Shown here one piece after another: positions 52,452 to 59,774 of a DNA stretch of 64,000 nucleotides (positions are counted from its first letter, which is position 1; every line of letters begins with the position of its first letter). This stretch comes from Planctomycetaceae bacterium (lineage in GTDB: Bacteria; Planctomycetota; Planctomycetia; Gemmatales; Gemmataceae), in the NCBI GenBank assembly GCA_013823135.1, contig PNLP01000011.1, forward strand, positions 89,962-153,961. Direction: 5' to 3'. The translations under genes were made by a program, and so were the position numbers. The notes beneath the pieces are model-generated. The model saw only the letters and a list, made by a program, of their open reading frames with translations. It ran no database searches and was not told where the DNA came from.

Positions 52452-54161
52452 TCACCCCGCGGCAGATTTCGGCGGCACGAGTTCGCGTTCGTCGAGGATC
52501 GCGTAGCTGTAGCCTTGTTCCGTCAGGAACATCTGCCGGTGGTGCGCGAAGTCGAGTTCTCGTGTGTCGCGAGTTACGAGCGTGTAGAAGTGGGCGTCGC
52601 CGTCGCCACTGCTCTTGGGACGCAAGATGCGGCCGAGACGCTGGGCTTCTTCCTGACGCGAACCGAACGTGCCGGATACCTGAATCAGCACGTTCGCGTC
52701 GGGCAAGTCGATCGCGAAGTTGCCGACCTTCGAGAGCACGAGGTGCCGCACCTCGCCGGAGCGGAACTTGTTGTACAGGTCTTCGCGCTCCGCACTCGGC
52801 GTGCTGCCGGTGATGATCGGGATCTCGAAGCGGTCGCTCAGGCGGCGCAGTTGCGTGAGGTATTGCCCGATGACCAGCACCCGCTGGTCGTGATAACGCG
52901 AGAGGAGTTCCTCCACCACGTCGTCCTTCGCCTCGTTCTCGCTGGCGATGCGGTACTTCGCACGGTGATCGGCCACGGCATACGCCATGCGGTTCGCGTC
53001 GTCCGGCAACGCGACGCGAATCTCGGTGCAACTCGCCGACGCGATCCAGCCCTTCGTTTCCAGTTCGCGCCACGGCACGTCGTACTTCTTCGGGCCGATC
53101 AGCGAGAACACGTCGCCCTCGCGACCGTCTTCACGAATCAGCGTGGCCGTCAGGCCGAGGCGGCGGCGGGCCTGAATCGTGGCCGTGACGCGGAACACCG
53201 GTGCCGGCAACAGGTGAACTTCGTCGTAGACGATCAGCCCCCAGTCACGCTTGTCGAAGAGGCCGAAGTGCGGGAAGTCTTCGGTCTTGTCCGGGCGGTA
53301 CGTCAGAATCTGGTACGTCGCCACGGTCACCGGGCCGATTTCCTTCGTATCGCCGGTGTACTCTTTCACGTCGTCTTCGGTGAGCGTCGACTTGTCGATG
53401 ATCTCGCGCCGCCATTGCTTCACGGCCGTGATGCTTGTGGTCAGCACCAGGGTGTTCTTCTGAAGCAGGCACATTGCCACGATGCCAACGATGGTCTTCC
53501 CCGCCCCACAAGGGAGGACGATCACGCCGGAACCGCCACGAACGTCGCCGCCCGCGTGGAAGACATCGCCCGCTTCGCGCTGGTAGTCGCGCACGTTGAA
53601 CTGAAGCCCGCTCGCGCAGGTGTCACGCAGCTTCATTGGAAGGTTCGCGCCTTCCGTGTACCCGGCGAGGTCTTCTGCGGGGTAGCCGAGCGTGATGAGC
53701 ATTTGCTTCAGCACGCCGCGATACGCTGGGTCGATGGCGAAGCTCACGTCGTCGAGTTTCTCGCCGAGGTATTCCTTGAGCTTCTTCTGCCGGGAAAGCT
53801 CCATCATCAGAGGCTTGTCGGCACAGACCAGCTTCAGCGACTTCTCGTCCACGCGCTGCAATTTCACGCGACCGTAGCGAGCCACGGTCTCGGCTATGTC
53901 GAGCGGCAAGTTTTGCGGGATCGGGAACTTGGTGTACTGCTGAAGCACCGCGAGCACTTCGGCCGCTGTGAACCCGGCCGCGGCCGCATTCCATAGCGAC
54001 AGGTTCGAGATGCGGTACGTGTGGATGTGCTCGGGGCTTTTTTCCAGCTCCGCGAACGGAGCCAGCGCATCCCGTGCGGCCGCGTATTTCGGATTATCGA
54101 CTTCAACCAGGACCGAACGGTCGCCCTGAACGATGAAGGGATTCGCTGGGTCGCAAGTCAT
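52452..54161 (-). CDS. XPB-type DNA repair helicase
   Basis: A 569-residue SF2 helicase of the bacterial/archaeal XPB family, which unwinds DNA 3'-5' during repair. The N-terminal part (about 1-190) is the XPB damage-recognition-like region (VLVEVDNPKYAAARDALAPF, EHIHTYRISNLSLWNAAAAG). Helicase motifs: Walker A LPCGAGKT, DEVH box in LIVYDEVHLLPAP, GLTATLIREDGRE (includes the RED motif), and QEEAQRLGRILRPK motif VI. The ATG at 54161 gives the N-terminus expected for bacterial XPB; an ATG at 54203 would add 14 residues. The barstar-like gene follows directly. Confidence 0.92.
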   Translation of the reverse strand: MTCDPANPFIVQGDRSVLVEVDNPKYAAARDALAPFAELEKSPEHIHTYRISNLSLWNAAAAGFTAAEVLAVLQQYTKFPIPQNLPLDIAETVARYGRVKLQRVDEKSLKLVCADKPLMMELSRQKKLKEYLGEKLDDVSFAIDPAYRGVLKQMLITLGYPAEDLAGYTEGANLPMKLRDTCASGLQFNVRDYQREAGDVFHAGGDVRGGSGVIVLPCGAGKTIVGIVAMCLLQKNTLVLTTSITAVKQWRREIIDKSTLTEDDVKEYTGDTKEIGPVTVATYQILTYRPDKTEDFPHFGLFDKRDWGLIVYDEVHLLPAPVFRVTATIQARRRLGLTATLIREDGREGDVFSLIGPKKYDVPWRELETKGWIASASCTEIRVALPDDANRMAYAVADHRAKYRIASENEAKDDVVEELLSRYHDQRVLVIGQYLTQLRRLSDRFEIPIITGSTPSAEREDLYNKFRSGEVRHLVLSKVGNFAIDLPDANVLIQVSGTFGSRQEEAQRLGRILRPKSSGDGDAHFYTLVTRDTRELDFAHHRQMFLTEQGYSYAILDERELVPPKSAAG

Positions 54162-54334
54162 TGGCAGCGTCGCGGGGGACGCGGTTGTATTCTTCGGCGG
54201 CATGCGCACCGTCAGTTCGAGGCTACCCGGTATTCGGGCGGAACGTCCCATGCTAACGATGGGTGGGCAACGCGGGCAAGCGGAACTGCCATCACTAATG
54301 GATATACTCGAAATGTCACCGGAGGTTACCGCCC

Positions 54335-55231
54335 ATGCCGCTCAAACTTTCCGCGTTCCCGAAGTGCTACCTCGACAAAATTGCGGGCGAGCGATCCATG
54401 TCCGTCTTCGAGTGGATCGAACAGGCCAAGCAACTCGACGCCGACGGCCTGGAAATGTACGAGGGATTCTTCACCAGCCTCGAACCAGGCTACCTCGACT
54501 CCGTGGCGGAAGCCATTTCGGGAGCGGGGTTTGCGATGCCGATGCTGTGCTGCTCGCCCGACTTCACGAACCCCGACGCCGACGCCCGCAAACGGGCCAT
54601 CGATCACGAAATCGAGATGGTACAAGTCACGCGCCGGCTGGGTGGTACCGGAACGGTATGCCGTGTGCTAAGCGGTCAGCGATACCCGGATGTGAGCCGC
54701 CAACAGGGGTTGGAATGGGCTGCCGAGTGCATCAACACTTGTCTTCCCGCCGCACGCGAAACCGGCGTGATACTCGGACTGGAGAACCACTATAAGGATG
54801 GATTCTGGAAGTATCCCGAGTTCGCCCAGAAGAAGGACGTGTTCCTCGATTTGGTGGCGATGATCCCCGACCGCACGAACTTCGGCGTACAGTACGACCC
54901 GTCGAACGCCGTGGTAGCGGGCGATGATCCGGTCGAATTGCTGAAGGCAGTCGCCGACCGCGTGGTGAGTATGCACGCGAGCGACCGCTACCTCGAACCG
55001 GGGGCGACGCTCGACGACCTGAAACAAGCCGACGGCACGGTCGGGTACTTCTCGAAGCTGAAGCACGGCGTGACGGGGAAGGGGCTGAACGATTACGACG
55101 CGATCTTCTCGACACTCGCCGCTGCGAACTATCGCGGTTGGGTGAGCATCGAGGACGGCATGAACGGCATGGACGAAATGGCTGAATCGCTGGCGTTCCT
55201 CCGCCGCATGGTGGCGAAATACTTCCCGTGA
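54335..55231 (+). CDS. Sugar phosphate isomerase/epimerase (TIM barrel)
   Basis: A 298-residue xylose-isomerase-like TIM-barrel protein. Likely metal ligands are at GVILGLENHYKDGFWKYPEF (Glu), NFGVQYDPSNAVVAGDDPVE (Asp), RVVSMHASDRYLEPG (His) and WVSIEDGMNGMDEM (Glu). A CCGGAGG ribosome site precedes the ATG. It is followed 49 bases later by an Idh/MocA dehydrogenase; such pairs typically interconvert and oxidise sugars or inositols. Confidence 0.9.
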   Translation: MPLKLSAFPKCYLDKIAGERSMSVFEWIEQAKQLDADGLEMYEGFFTSLEPGYLDSVAEAISGAGFAMPMLCCSPDFTNPDADARKRAIDHEIEMVQVTRRLGGTGTVCRVLSGQRYPDVSRQQGLEWAAECINTCLPAARETGVILGLENHYKDGFWKYPEFAQKKDVFLDLVAMIPDRTNFGVQYDPSNAVVAGDDPVELLKAVADRVVSMHASDRYLEPGATLDDLKQADGTVGYFSKLKHGVTGKGLNDYDAIFSTLAAANYRGWVSIEDGMNGMDEMAESLAFLRRMVAKYFP

Positions 55232-55238
55232 CGATACT

Positions 55239-55274
55239 CGTTTAGCCGCGACCCGAAGGGAGCGCGTAAGCGCT
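55239..55274. repeat. Half-copy of palindromic family D
   Basis: CGTTTAGCCGCGACCCGAAGG and GGAGCGCGTAAGCGCT correspond to one arm and a short loop hairpin of the family D element, placed between the isomerase and oxidoreductase genes. Confidence 0.65.
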
Positions 55275-55280
55275 GAAAAT

Positions 55281-56366
55281 ATGAAACCCGTGCGTGTCGG
55301 TTTGATCGGGTGCGGCAAGGTGGGGACGATCCACGCGGCCGCGCTGAATGCACTTCCCGAGGCGGAACTCGTCGCGTGTTGCGATGCCGCCCCCGATCGC
55401 GCTGGTGCGTTCGCGGCGAAGTACGGCGGCAAGCCGTTCGCCGATGTGGCGACGATGCTCCGTGAGGGCGGTGTCGAGGCGGTCATCATTGGCACGCCGC
55501 ATCCGTTGCATGCTCAACCTGCGATCCAGGCTGCCGAAGCCGGGGTTCACGTGCTCGTTGAGAAGCCGCTCGCGGCTTCTCTCGCCGATTGCGACGCGAT
55601 GCTCGCGGCCGCGAAGAAGACCGGCGTGAAGCTTGGCGTCATCAGCCAGCGACGGTTCTATGAGCCGGTCGCACGGATGAAGGCCGCCATCGTCGCGGGG
55701 AAGATCGGCGTGCCAGCGCTGGGCGTGTTCATCCAGTACAGTTGGCGTGACGCGGCGTATTACCTCTCCGATCCGTGGCGAGGCAAGTGGGACACCGAAG
55801 GCGGTGGCGTGCTCGTGAACCAATCCCCGCACCAACTCGACATTCTGCTGTGGCTCATGGGACCGGTCGCGGAGGTGAGCGGGCAGTGGGCGAACGTGAA
55901 CCACCCCGGTGTCGAGGTGGACGACACGGCGGTTGCGAGCATCAAGTTCAAGAACGGCGGGCTCGGCTCGATCGCAACGTCCGTGGCGCAAAAGCCGGGG
56001 GTCTACACAAAGGTTCACATTCACGGCTCGACGGGTGCGTCGGTGGGTGTGGAAACCGACCGCGGCGCGACGTTCATCGCGGGCGTGTCGGCCGTCGCGG
56101 AACCGCCGCTCAACGACATCTGGACGATCCCCGGCGAGGAACATCTCCTGGCGGAGTTCCAGGCCCAAGATCGCGCACGCTTCGCCTCAATGGATGCGAC
56201 TGTGGAGTATCACAAACGGCAGATCGCGGATTTCGTGCGGTCGATTCGCGACGGCAAACCGCTGCTGGTGACCGCCGAGGATGGCCGCGCCGTGGTGGAA
56301 CTGTTCTCGGCGATCTATGAATCCGCGAAGGAAGGCCGCCCCGTGAAGTTGCCCATTGGCATGTAG
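55281..56366 (+). CDS. Gfo/Idh/MocA-family oxidoreductase
   Basis: A 361-residue NAD(P)-dependent dehydrogenase. The Rossmann start VRVGLIGCGKVGTIHAAALN, TPHPLHAQPAIQAAEAGVHV and the catalytic Lys in LVEKPLAASLADCDAML are family features; the C-terminal half has GKWDTEGGGVLVNQSPHQLD with a conserved His in the active site. No signal peptide. Probably acts on a sugar, inositol or derivative in the same pathway as the isomerase before it. Confidence 0.93.
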   Translation: MKPVRVGLIGCGKVGTIHAAALNALPEAELVACCDAAPDRAGAFAAKYGGKPFADVATMLREGGVEAVIIGTPHPLHAQPAIQAAEAGVHVLVEKPLAASLADCDAMLAAAKKTGVKLGVISQRRFYEPVARMKAAIVAGKIGVPALGVFIQYSWRDAAYYLSDPWRGKWDTEGGGVLVNQSPHQLDILLWLMGPVAEVSGQWANVNHPGVEVDDTAVASIKFKNGGLGSIATSVAQKPGVYTKVHIHGSTGASVGVETDRGATFIAGVSAVAEPPLNDIWTIPGEEHLLAEFQAQDRARFASMDATVEYHKRQIADFVRSIRDGKPLLVTAEDGRAVVELFSAIYESAKEGRPVKLPIGM

Positions 56367-56371
56367 AAACC

Positions 56372-56587
56372 ATGTTTGCGCTGAGCTTTATCGGCTGTTT
56401 CCTGTTCGCCTGGGTCGTGGCGCACGTCGTCCTCGGTCGTTTCCTGTTCCGTGATCGCACAAAGCCGTGGGAACAGTTCGAGGACATGATGAATGAAGGA
56501 TGCCAGACAACCCTACTCTCGATCGCCAGTGGGCTTATTGGTGCCATCACCACAACAATTCTGTTTATCTGGTGGCTACGTCGTTGA
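56372..56587 (+). CDS. Small two-helix membrane protein
   Basis: A 71-residue protein with two predicted membrane helices (FALSFIGCFLFAWVVAHVVL and SIASGLIGAITTTILFIWWL) separated by a charged loop, RDRTKPWEQFEDMMNEG. It starts five bases after the oxidoreductase stop, so it is probably the third gene of that unit. No family recognised. Confidence 0.7.
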   Translation: MFALSFIGCFLFAWVVAHVVLGRFLFRDRTKPWEQFEDMMNEGCQTTLLSIASGLIGAITTTILFIWWLRR

Positions 56588-56591
56588 AGGC

Positions 56592-57698
56592 TTAACCAGG
56601 TGCCCCGAATCCATGCACATACACATCGCGGCCTGACTGCCCGAACGCACATTCCGCCAGTTCTAGTGCATCGGCCATCAGCTTCACGCCGCGGCCGCCC
56701 ACCGGTGACAACGCAGTGTCACCGCCGACGAGTTTCGGGGCGATGAAGACGTGAAACTCGTCGGCCGCTTTCGCATCGAGGAATGAACCAAGCAACCCCG
56801 CCCCGCCTTCCACCAGCACGTTCGTGAATCGCCGCGTGCCGAGATCGGCCAGAATCGCATCAGGTGACAACGCATTGTCACTCGCGGGAATAGCGATCAC
56901 TTCCGCGCCGTCCGCACGCCAACCCGCGAGTTTCCCCTCGTTGCCGACTGACGTGTAGAGCAGTACAGGAACATTGCGAGCGGTCGCCCGCAGTTGGCAA
57001 CGCTCAGGCAGATCACCGGACGCACTCACCACGACGCGAGCCGCAATACGCGGGCCTGCCGGGCGTGCCGTGAGAAGTGGATCGTCTGCGATCACCGTGC
57101 CGCGACCGACCAGCACCGCATCCACGCGACCACGCAGTTCGTGAACCCGCTTTCGCGATTCCTCGCCGCTGATCCACTTCGAGTCACCGGTGTGCGTCGC
57201 GATCTTGCCGTCGAGCGTCATCGCCCATTTCAGATGCACCCACGGCCGCCCCGTGCGGAGTAGTGTCCGATACGGAACGTTCAGTTTCTCTGCCTCGGCG
57301 GCGCACACACCGACGATCACTTCCACACCGGCATCGCGTAGAATCTGTAACCCGCCGCCTGCGACCTTCGGAAACGGATCTGCCATCGCCACGACAACTC
57401 GCTTCACGCCGGACCGCAACACCGCATCGGTACAGGGGGGAGTCTTCCCGTGATGGCAGCACGGTTCCAGCGTGACGATCAAGGTTCCGCCACGTGCCCG
57501 CTCGCCAGCAGTGGCGAACGCGAACACTTCAGCATGGGGACCGCCGAACTTCTGGTGCCACCCCTCACCGACGAGGTTGCCTGCCGAATCGAGCACGACG
57601 GCCCCGACCATCGGGTTGGGTTCCACAAATCCGCGACCTCGCGCCGCGAGCGCAAGAGCATGTCGCATCCAGGGTTCGAAATCGTGTGGTGGGGTCAT
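56592..57698 (-). CDS. ribD: Bifunctional riboflavin biosynthesis deaminase/reductase
   Basis: A 368-residue RibD. The N-terminal deaminase domain (about 1-145) has zinc motifs HAE in GGPHAEVFAFA and CCHHGKTPPCTDAV, converting 2,5-diamino-6-ribosylamino-pyrimidinone phosphate. The C-terminal reductase (about 150-365) has WVHLKWAMTLDGKIATHTGD, DAVLVGRGTVIADDPLLTAR and VLVEGGAGLLGSFLDA. ATG at 57698 (MTPPHDFEPWMRHALALA) chosen; earlier in-frame codons lack similarity. It is alone on this strand, with no other rib gene or FMN riboswitch seen. Confidence 0.93.
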   Translation of the reverse strand: MTPPHDFEPWMRHALALAARGRGFVEPNPMVGAVVLDSAGNLVGEGWHQKFGGPHAEVFAFATAGERARGGTLIVTLEPCCHHGKTPPCTDAVLRSGVKRVVVAMADPFPKVAGGGLQILRDAGVEVIVGVCAAEAEKLNVPYRTLLRTGRPWVHLKWAMTLDGKIATHTGDSKWISGEESRKRVHELRGRVDAVLVGRGTVIADDPLLTARPAGPRIAARVVVSASGDLPERCQLRATARNVPVLLYTSVGNEGKLAGWRADGAEVIAIPASDNALSPDAILADLGTRRFTNVLVEGGAGLLGSFLDAKAADEFHVFIAPKLVGGDTALSPVGGRGVKLMADALELAECAFGQSGRDVYVHGFGAPG

Positions 57699-57827
57699 TC
57701 GATCAATCAGCGAGAAAAAATTCGAAACTGCGCGAACCACTGTCCGCTTCGTGCGTCTATCTAGCGTATAGTTAATACGGGAGCTTACTCCCACAAAGAA
57801 ATAGACGAGACCAGCGAACATACTCAC

Positions 57828-57983
57828 ATGACACACTTACCCGCGAGCACTGAACTTCGACTGACGACCGCAGGCGTTCGCGCCGCGGTCGCCGCGAAGA
57901 AGCTACGCCTCGCGGGTGAAGCGAAGCGACAGGTCGTCGCCAGCGGTCTGGGTTATTGGCTTACGAACGATACGAGTGGGTGA
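57828..57983 (+). CDS. Small hypothetical protein before the tRNA array
   Basis: A 51-codon frame (MTHLPASTELRLTTAGVRAA at the start, GYWLTNDTSG at the end), too short to judge by composition. Support is indirect: it is followed 26 bases later by a strong terminator, indicating a short transcript of its own. No ribosome site is obvious. It could instead be a leader or a non-coding transcript. Its middle is Arg/Lys/Ala-rich. Confidence 0.4.
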   Translation: MTHLPASTELRLTTAGVRAAVAAKKLRLAGEAKRQVVASGLGYWLTNDTSG

Positions 57984-58009
57984 CCCTCATCGCCAGTCGC
58001 GTGAATCGC

Positions 58010-58055
58010 GAACCGGCCGGGGGTCTTCACAAGAGACCTCCGGCCGGTTCTTTTA
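58010..58055 (+). terminator. Rho-independent terminator upstream of the tRNA array
   Basis: GAACCGGCCGG and CCGGCCGGTTC form an 11-pair stem, extended by an inner GGTCTT/AAGAGACC pairing, then TTTTAT. It separates the short transcript from the first tRNA gene. Confidence 0.92.
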
Positions 58056-58076
58056 TGCTCGGATTTGCAGACAAAC

Positions 58077-58149
58077 GCCTCGTTCGACTTCTGGTGAGGT
58101 CGGCGGTTTTTCACACCGCATAGGTCGGGTTCGAATCCCGCACGGGGTA
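58077..58149 (+). tRNA. tRNA-Glu (TTC)
   Basis: Seven-pair acceptor (GCCTCGT/ACGGGGT, two G-U), anticodon loop TTTTCAC, T-loop TTCGAAT. 73 nt, discriminator A, no encoded CCA (CTG follows). Confidence 0.9.
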
Positions 58150-58161
58150 CTGGTTTTCGAT

Positions 58162-58244
58162 AGGTGGGGATTGCGTCTGGGAATGCACTCGGTTTCCAAA
58201 ACCGACGGCCATGTGCCTGCGGGGTTCGATTCCTCCCCTGCCTG
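58162..58244 (+). tRNA. tRNA with CCA anticodon (Trp) and long variable region
   Basis: Acceptor AGGTGGG/CCTGCCT, anticodon stem TCGGT/ACCGA with loop TTCCAAA giving CCA, T-loop TTCGATT. The variable region is about 14 nt, long for tRNA-Trp, and two T-stem positions do not pair. Identity Trp is read from the anticodon only. Confidence 0.65.
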
Positions 58245-58257
58245 CTGGTTGATGAAC

Positions 58258-58329
58258 GTCCTGTGACGAAGCGGGTGTGACGGCCTGCCTGTCGAGCAGG
58301 TGAGACGGGTTCGAGTCCCGTACAGGACG
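58258..58329 (+). tRNA. tRNA-Asp (GTC)
   Basis: Acceptor GTCCTGT/ACAGGAC, anticodon loop CTGTCGA in stem CCTGC/GCAGG, T-loop TTCGAGT, discriminator G as expected for Asp. D-stem is weak: the usual T8-A9 reads GA. 72 nt, no CCA. Confidence 0.85.
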
Positions 58330-58334
58330 CTGAT

Positions 58335-58410
58335 GGAAGTGTGGACTGACGTTGGCTCAGGCGCCTGCCTCTTAAGCAGGATCACGTGGGTTCGATTCCC
58401 ACCGCTTCCA
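58335..58410 (+). tRNA. tRNA-Lys (CTT)
   Basis: Acceptor GGAAGTG/CGCTTCC, anticodon loop CTCTTAA in CCTGC/GCAGG, T-loop TTCGATT, discriminator A. 76 nt, no CCA. Confidence 0.9.
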
Positions 58411-58417
58411 CTCGGTA

Positions 58418-58472
58418 AGTTTCGAGTTTAAGGTTTCAAGTTTATGTCGCTCATGATTGAACTCGAAACTTC
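58418..58472. repeat. Inverted repeat between tRNA-Lys and tRNA-Gly
   Basis: AAGTTTCGAGTTTAAGG... and ...TTGAACTCGAAACTTC pair as arms of a hairpin in the intertRNA gap. Confidence 0.65.
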
Positions 58473-58477
58473 AGTAA

Positions 58478-58548
58478 GCGCCCATGATGTAGCGGCTGCC
58501 TGCTGCCTTGCCATGGCGGATGTGTGGGTTCGACTCCCACTGGGCGCT
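58478..58548 (+). tRNA. tRNA-Gly (GCC)
   Basis: Perfect acceptor GCGCCCA/TGGGCGC, anticodon loop TTGCCAT in CTGCC/GGCGG, T-loop TTCGACT, discriminator T. Positions 8 onward read TGATGTAG instead of TAGCTCAG, and no four-pair D-stem forms. 71 nt, no CCA. Confidence 0.85.
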
Positions 58549-58556
58549 CCTTAGTA

Positions 58557-58646
58557 GTGCGGAATTCAGATTGAGGAATGCGGATTGAAAAGACCCCAAT
58601 GACTATGGCTGTGATTCCGTAATCCGCGTTCCGAATTCCGCAATTG
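58557..58646. repeat. Inverted repeat GCGGAATTC...GAATTCCGC
   Basis: Left arm GTGCGGAATTCAGATTGAGG onward and right arm GTAATCCGCGTTCCGAATTC onward pair over roughly 30 bases with mismatches. Another fragment, GCGGAATTCGGAATGTGGAA, lies at 58953-58976. Confidence 0.7.
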
Positions 58647-58651
58647 ATAAT

Positions 58652-58722
58652 GCCCCTGTGATGTAGTGGAAGCTTGCGGCCTTGGTATGGTTGAAGCGTG
58701 GGTTCGATTCCCACCGGGGGCT
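58652..58722 (+). tRNA. tRNA-Thr (GGT)
   Basis: Acceptor GCCCCTG/CGGGGGC, anticodon loop TTGGTAT in CGGCC/GGTTG, T-loop TTCGATT. Shares the TGATGTAG D-arm start with the Gly tRNA. 71 nt, no CCA. Confidence 0.85.
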
Positions 58723-58756
58723 CTCACGTTCATCGCCGAACGTGGAAAGTGAATAT

Positions 58757-58830
58757 GGCACGATACGCCAACTGGAAGAGCACCCGAGCTCAAACCTCGG
58801 GGGATGTGGGTTCGACTCCCACTCGTGCTA
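58757..58830 (+). tRNA. tRNA with CAA anticodon (Leu) but class I variable loop
   Basis: Acceptor GGCACGA/TCGTGCT, anticodon stem CCGAG/CTCGG with loop CTCAAAC giving CAA, five-base variable loop GGGAT, T-loop TTCGACT, discriminator A. Bacterial tRNA-Leu is normally class II with a long variable arm, so this is unusual. 74 nt, no CCA. Confidence 0.75.
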
Positions 58831-58849
58831 CTGCCGCGAGAGCGGCAAC

Positions 58850-58934
58850 GCCTTCGGACGCGCGGTGGGCCGCCAGGCTGCCTGTAAAGCAGTCGCCTTC
58901 AATGGCAATGTGGGTTCGATTCCCACCCGGGGCA
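58850..58934 (+). tRNA. tRNA-Tyr (GTA)
   Basis: Anticodon loop CTGTAAA in a GCTGC/GCAGT stem, long variable arm CGCCTTCAATGGCAAT as expected for Tyr, T-loop TTCGATT, discriminator A. The acceptor pairs CCGGGGC with GCCTTCGG if one C bulges, so the 5' end is approximate. Confidence 0.75.
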
Positions 58935-59009
58935 CTGTCGGGAAACGCGGAGTGCGGAATTCGGAATGTGGAATTGAGAACAAGATAGATGTTCAATCCG
59001 AATCAGAAT

Positions 59010-59082
59010 GGCCCGTTCGTCTAACGGCTCAGGACGACAGGTTCTCATCCTGTAAGTAGGGGTTCGATTCCCCTACGGGTCA
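59010..59082 (+). tRNA. tRNA-Glu (CTC)
   Basis: Acceptor GGCCCGT/ACGGGTC, anticodon loop TTCTCAT in ACAGG/CCTGT, T-loop TTCGATT, canonical D-arm TCGTCTAACGGCTCAGGA. 73 nt, no CCA. Confidence 0.92.
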
Positions 59083-59087
59083 CTTTT

Positions 59088-59171
59088 GGAAGGATGAAGG
59101 TTGAAGGATGAAGGATGAAGGATGAATATCGATTTCTATTTCATCCTTCATCCTTCAACCTTCATCCTTCC
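59088..59171. repeat. Hairpin repeat AAGGATGAAGG (family C, copy 1)
   Basis: GGAAGGATGAAGGTTGAAGG onward and TTCATCCTTCATCCTTCAAC onward form long complementary arms around an AT-rich loop. Similar copies are at 59604-59690 and 60133-60210, all between tRNA genes. Confidence 0.88.
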
Positions 59172-59177
59172 GAACAT

Positions 59178-59251
59178 GGTGATGTAGACCAATGGAAGGA
59201 GTCGCCACGCTCAGAACGTGGACAGTGTGGGTTCGAATCCCACCATCACTA
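59178..59251 (+). tRNA. tRNA with CAG anticodon (Leu) but class I variable loop
   Basis: Acceptor GGTGATG/CATCACT, anticodon stem CCACG/CGTGG with loop CTCAGAA giving CAG, five-base variable loop ACAGT, T-loop TTCGAAT, discriminator A. As with 58757-58830, the short variable loop is atypical for Leu. 74 nt, no CCA. Confidence 0.75.
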
Positions 59252-59263
59252 CTCGATTGATAT

Positions 59264-59331
59264 TGCAGACGGGCCGGCGCCCGGCCGGGTTTCATAAGCC
59301 TGGATGCTGAGTTCAACTCTCAGGTCTGCAA
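59264..59331 (+). tRNA. tRNA with CAT anticodon (Met), reduced D-arm
   Basis: Perfect acceptor TGCAGAC/GTCTGCA, anticodon loop TTCATAA in CGGGT/GCCTG, T-loop TTCAACT. Only 15 nt lie between acceptor and anticodon stem (usually about 19), giving 68 nt. Initiator, elongator or Ile-lysidine type cannot be told. Confidence 0.75.
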
Positions 59332-59334
59332 CTG

Positions 59335-59404
59335 TGCGGGCGGGCTGGTGCTCGATTGGGTCTCATAAGCCTGATTTGCTGGGTTCGATTCCCAGGCTTC
59401 GCAA
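59335..59404 (+). tRNA. Second tRNA with CAT anticodon
   Basis: Anticodon loop CTCATAA in GGGT/GCCT, T-arm CTGGG/CCCAG with TTCGATT. Acceptor TGCGGGC pairs with GCTTCGCA only with G-U pairs and one bulge. Very like the preceding tRNA and also D-arm-reduced. Ends approximate. Confidence 0.65.
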
Positions 59405-59427
59405 CTCGTCACCAACTGGTGGCGCAT

Positions 59428-59508
59428 GGCCTGGTGGTGTAATGGGAGCCACGTCGGTTTTAGAAACCGATGCCGTAAGGCGTGAGGGTTCGACTCCCTC
59501 CTGGGCCA
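59428..59508 (+). tRNA. tRNA-Leu (TAG)
   Basis: Acceptor GGCCTGG/CTGGGCC, anticodon loop TTTAGAA in a TCGGT/ACCGA stem, class II variable arm TGCCGTAAGGCGT, T-loop TTCGACT, discriminator A. 81 nt, canonical Leu, no CCA. Confidence 0.92.
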
Positions 59509-59516
59509 CTGATTTT

Positions 59517-59598
59517 GACCTCGTGCTGTAACTGGTAGCCAGAGTCGGTTGAGAGCCGGCTGCCGCGAGGCGTGTGGGTTCGACTCCCACCGGGGTCA
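59517..59598 (+). tRNA. tRNA-Leu (GAG)
   Basis: Acceptor GACCTCG/CGGGGTC, anticodon loop TTGAGAG in GTCGG/CCGGC, class II variable arm TGCCGCGAGGCGT, T-loop TTCGACT, discriminator A. 82 nt, no CCA. Confidence 0.92.
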
Positions 59599-59603
59599 CT
59601 TGG

Positions 59604-59690
59604 TAAGGATGAAGTTAGAAGGATGAAGGATGAATTGATAACGGTGCCATTGGCTTTGTTCATCTTTCATCCTTCAAATTTCATCCTTCC
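59604..59690. repeat. Hairpin repeat AAGGATGAAG (family C, copy 2)
   Basis: AAGGATGAAGTTAGAAGGAT onward and CTTTCATCCTTCAAATTTCA onward are complementary arms around a loop near 59640-59660. Confidence 0.85.
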
Positions 59691-59697
59691 GAAGAAT

Positions 59698-59765
59698 GGG
59701 ATCGGTAGCGGGCTAACGCTGTGTCTTGCACACACGGCTATGGGGTTCGACTCCCCACGATTCCA
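59698..59765 (+). tRNA. tRNA-Ala (TGC), reduced D-arm
   Basis: Acceptor GGGATCG/CGATTCC with the Ala identity pair G3-U70, anticodon loop CTTGCAC in TGTGT/ACACG, T-loop TTCGACT, discriminator A. Only 68 nt because the D-region is 15 nt. No CCA. Confidence 0.85.
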
Positions 59766-59774
59766 CTGATGAAT

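Noticed and set aside
52305..53996. 563-codon open frame on the plus strand
   Set aside because: Antisense to the XPB helicase and barstar-like genes; no domain.
57699..57830. FMN riboswitch upstream of ribD
   Set aside because: None of the conserved RFN-element strings could be seen in the short leader.
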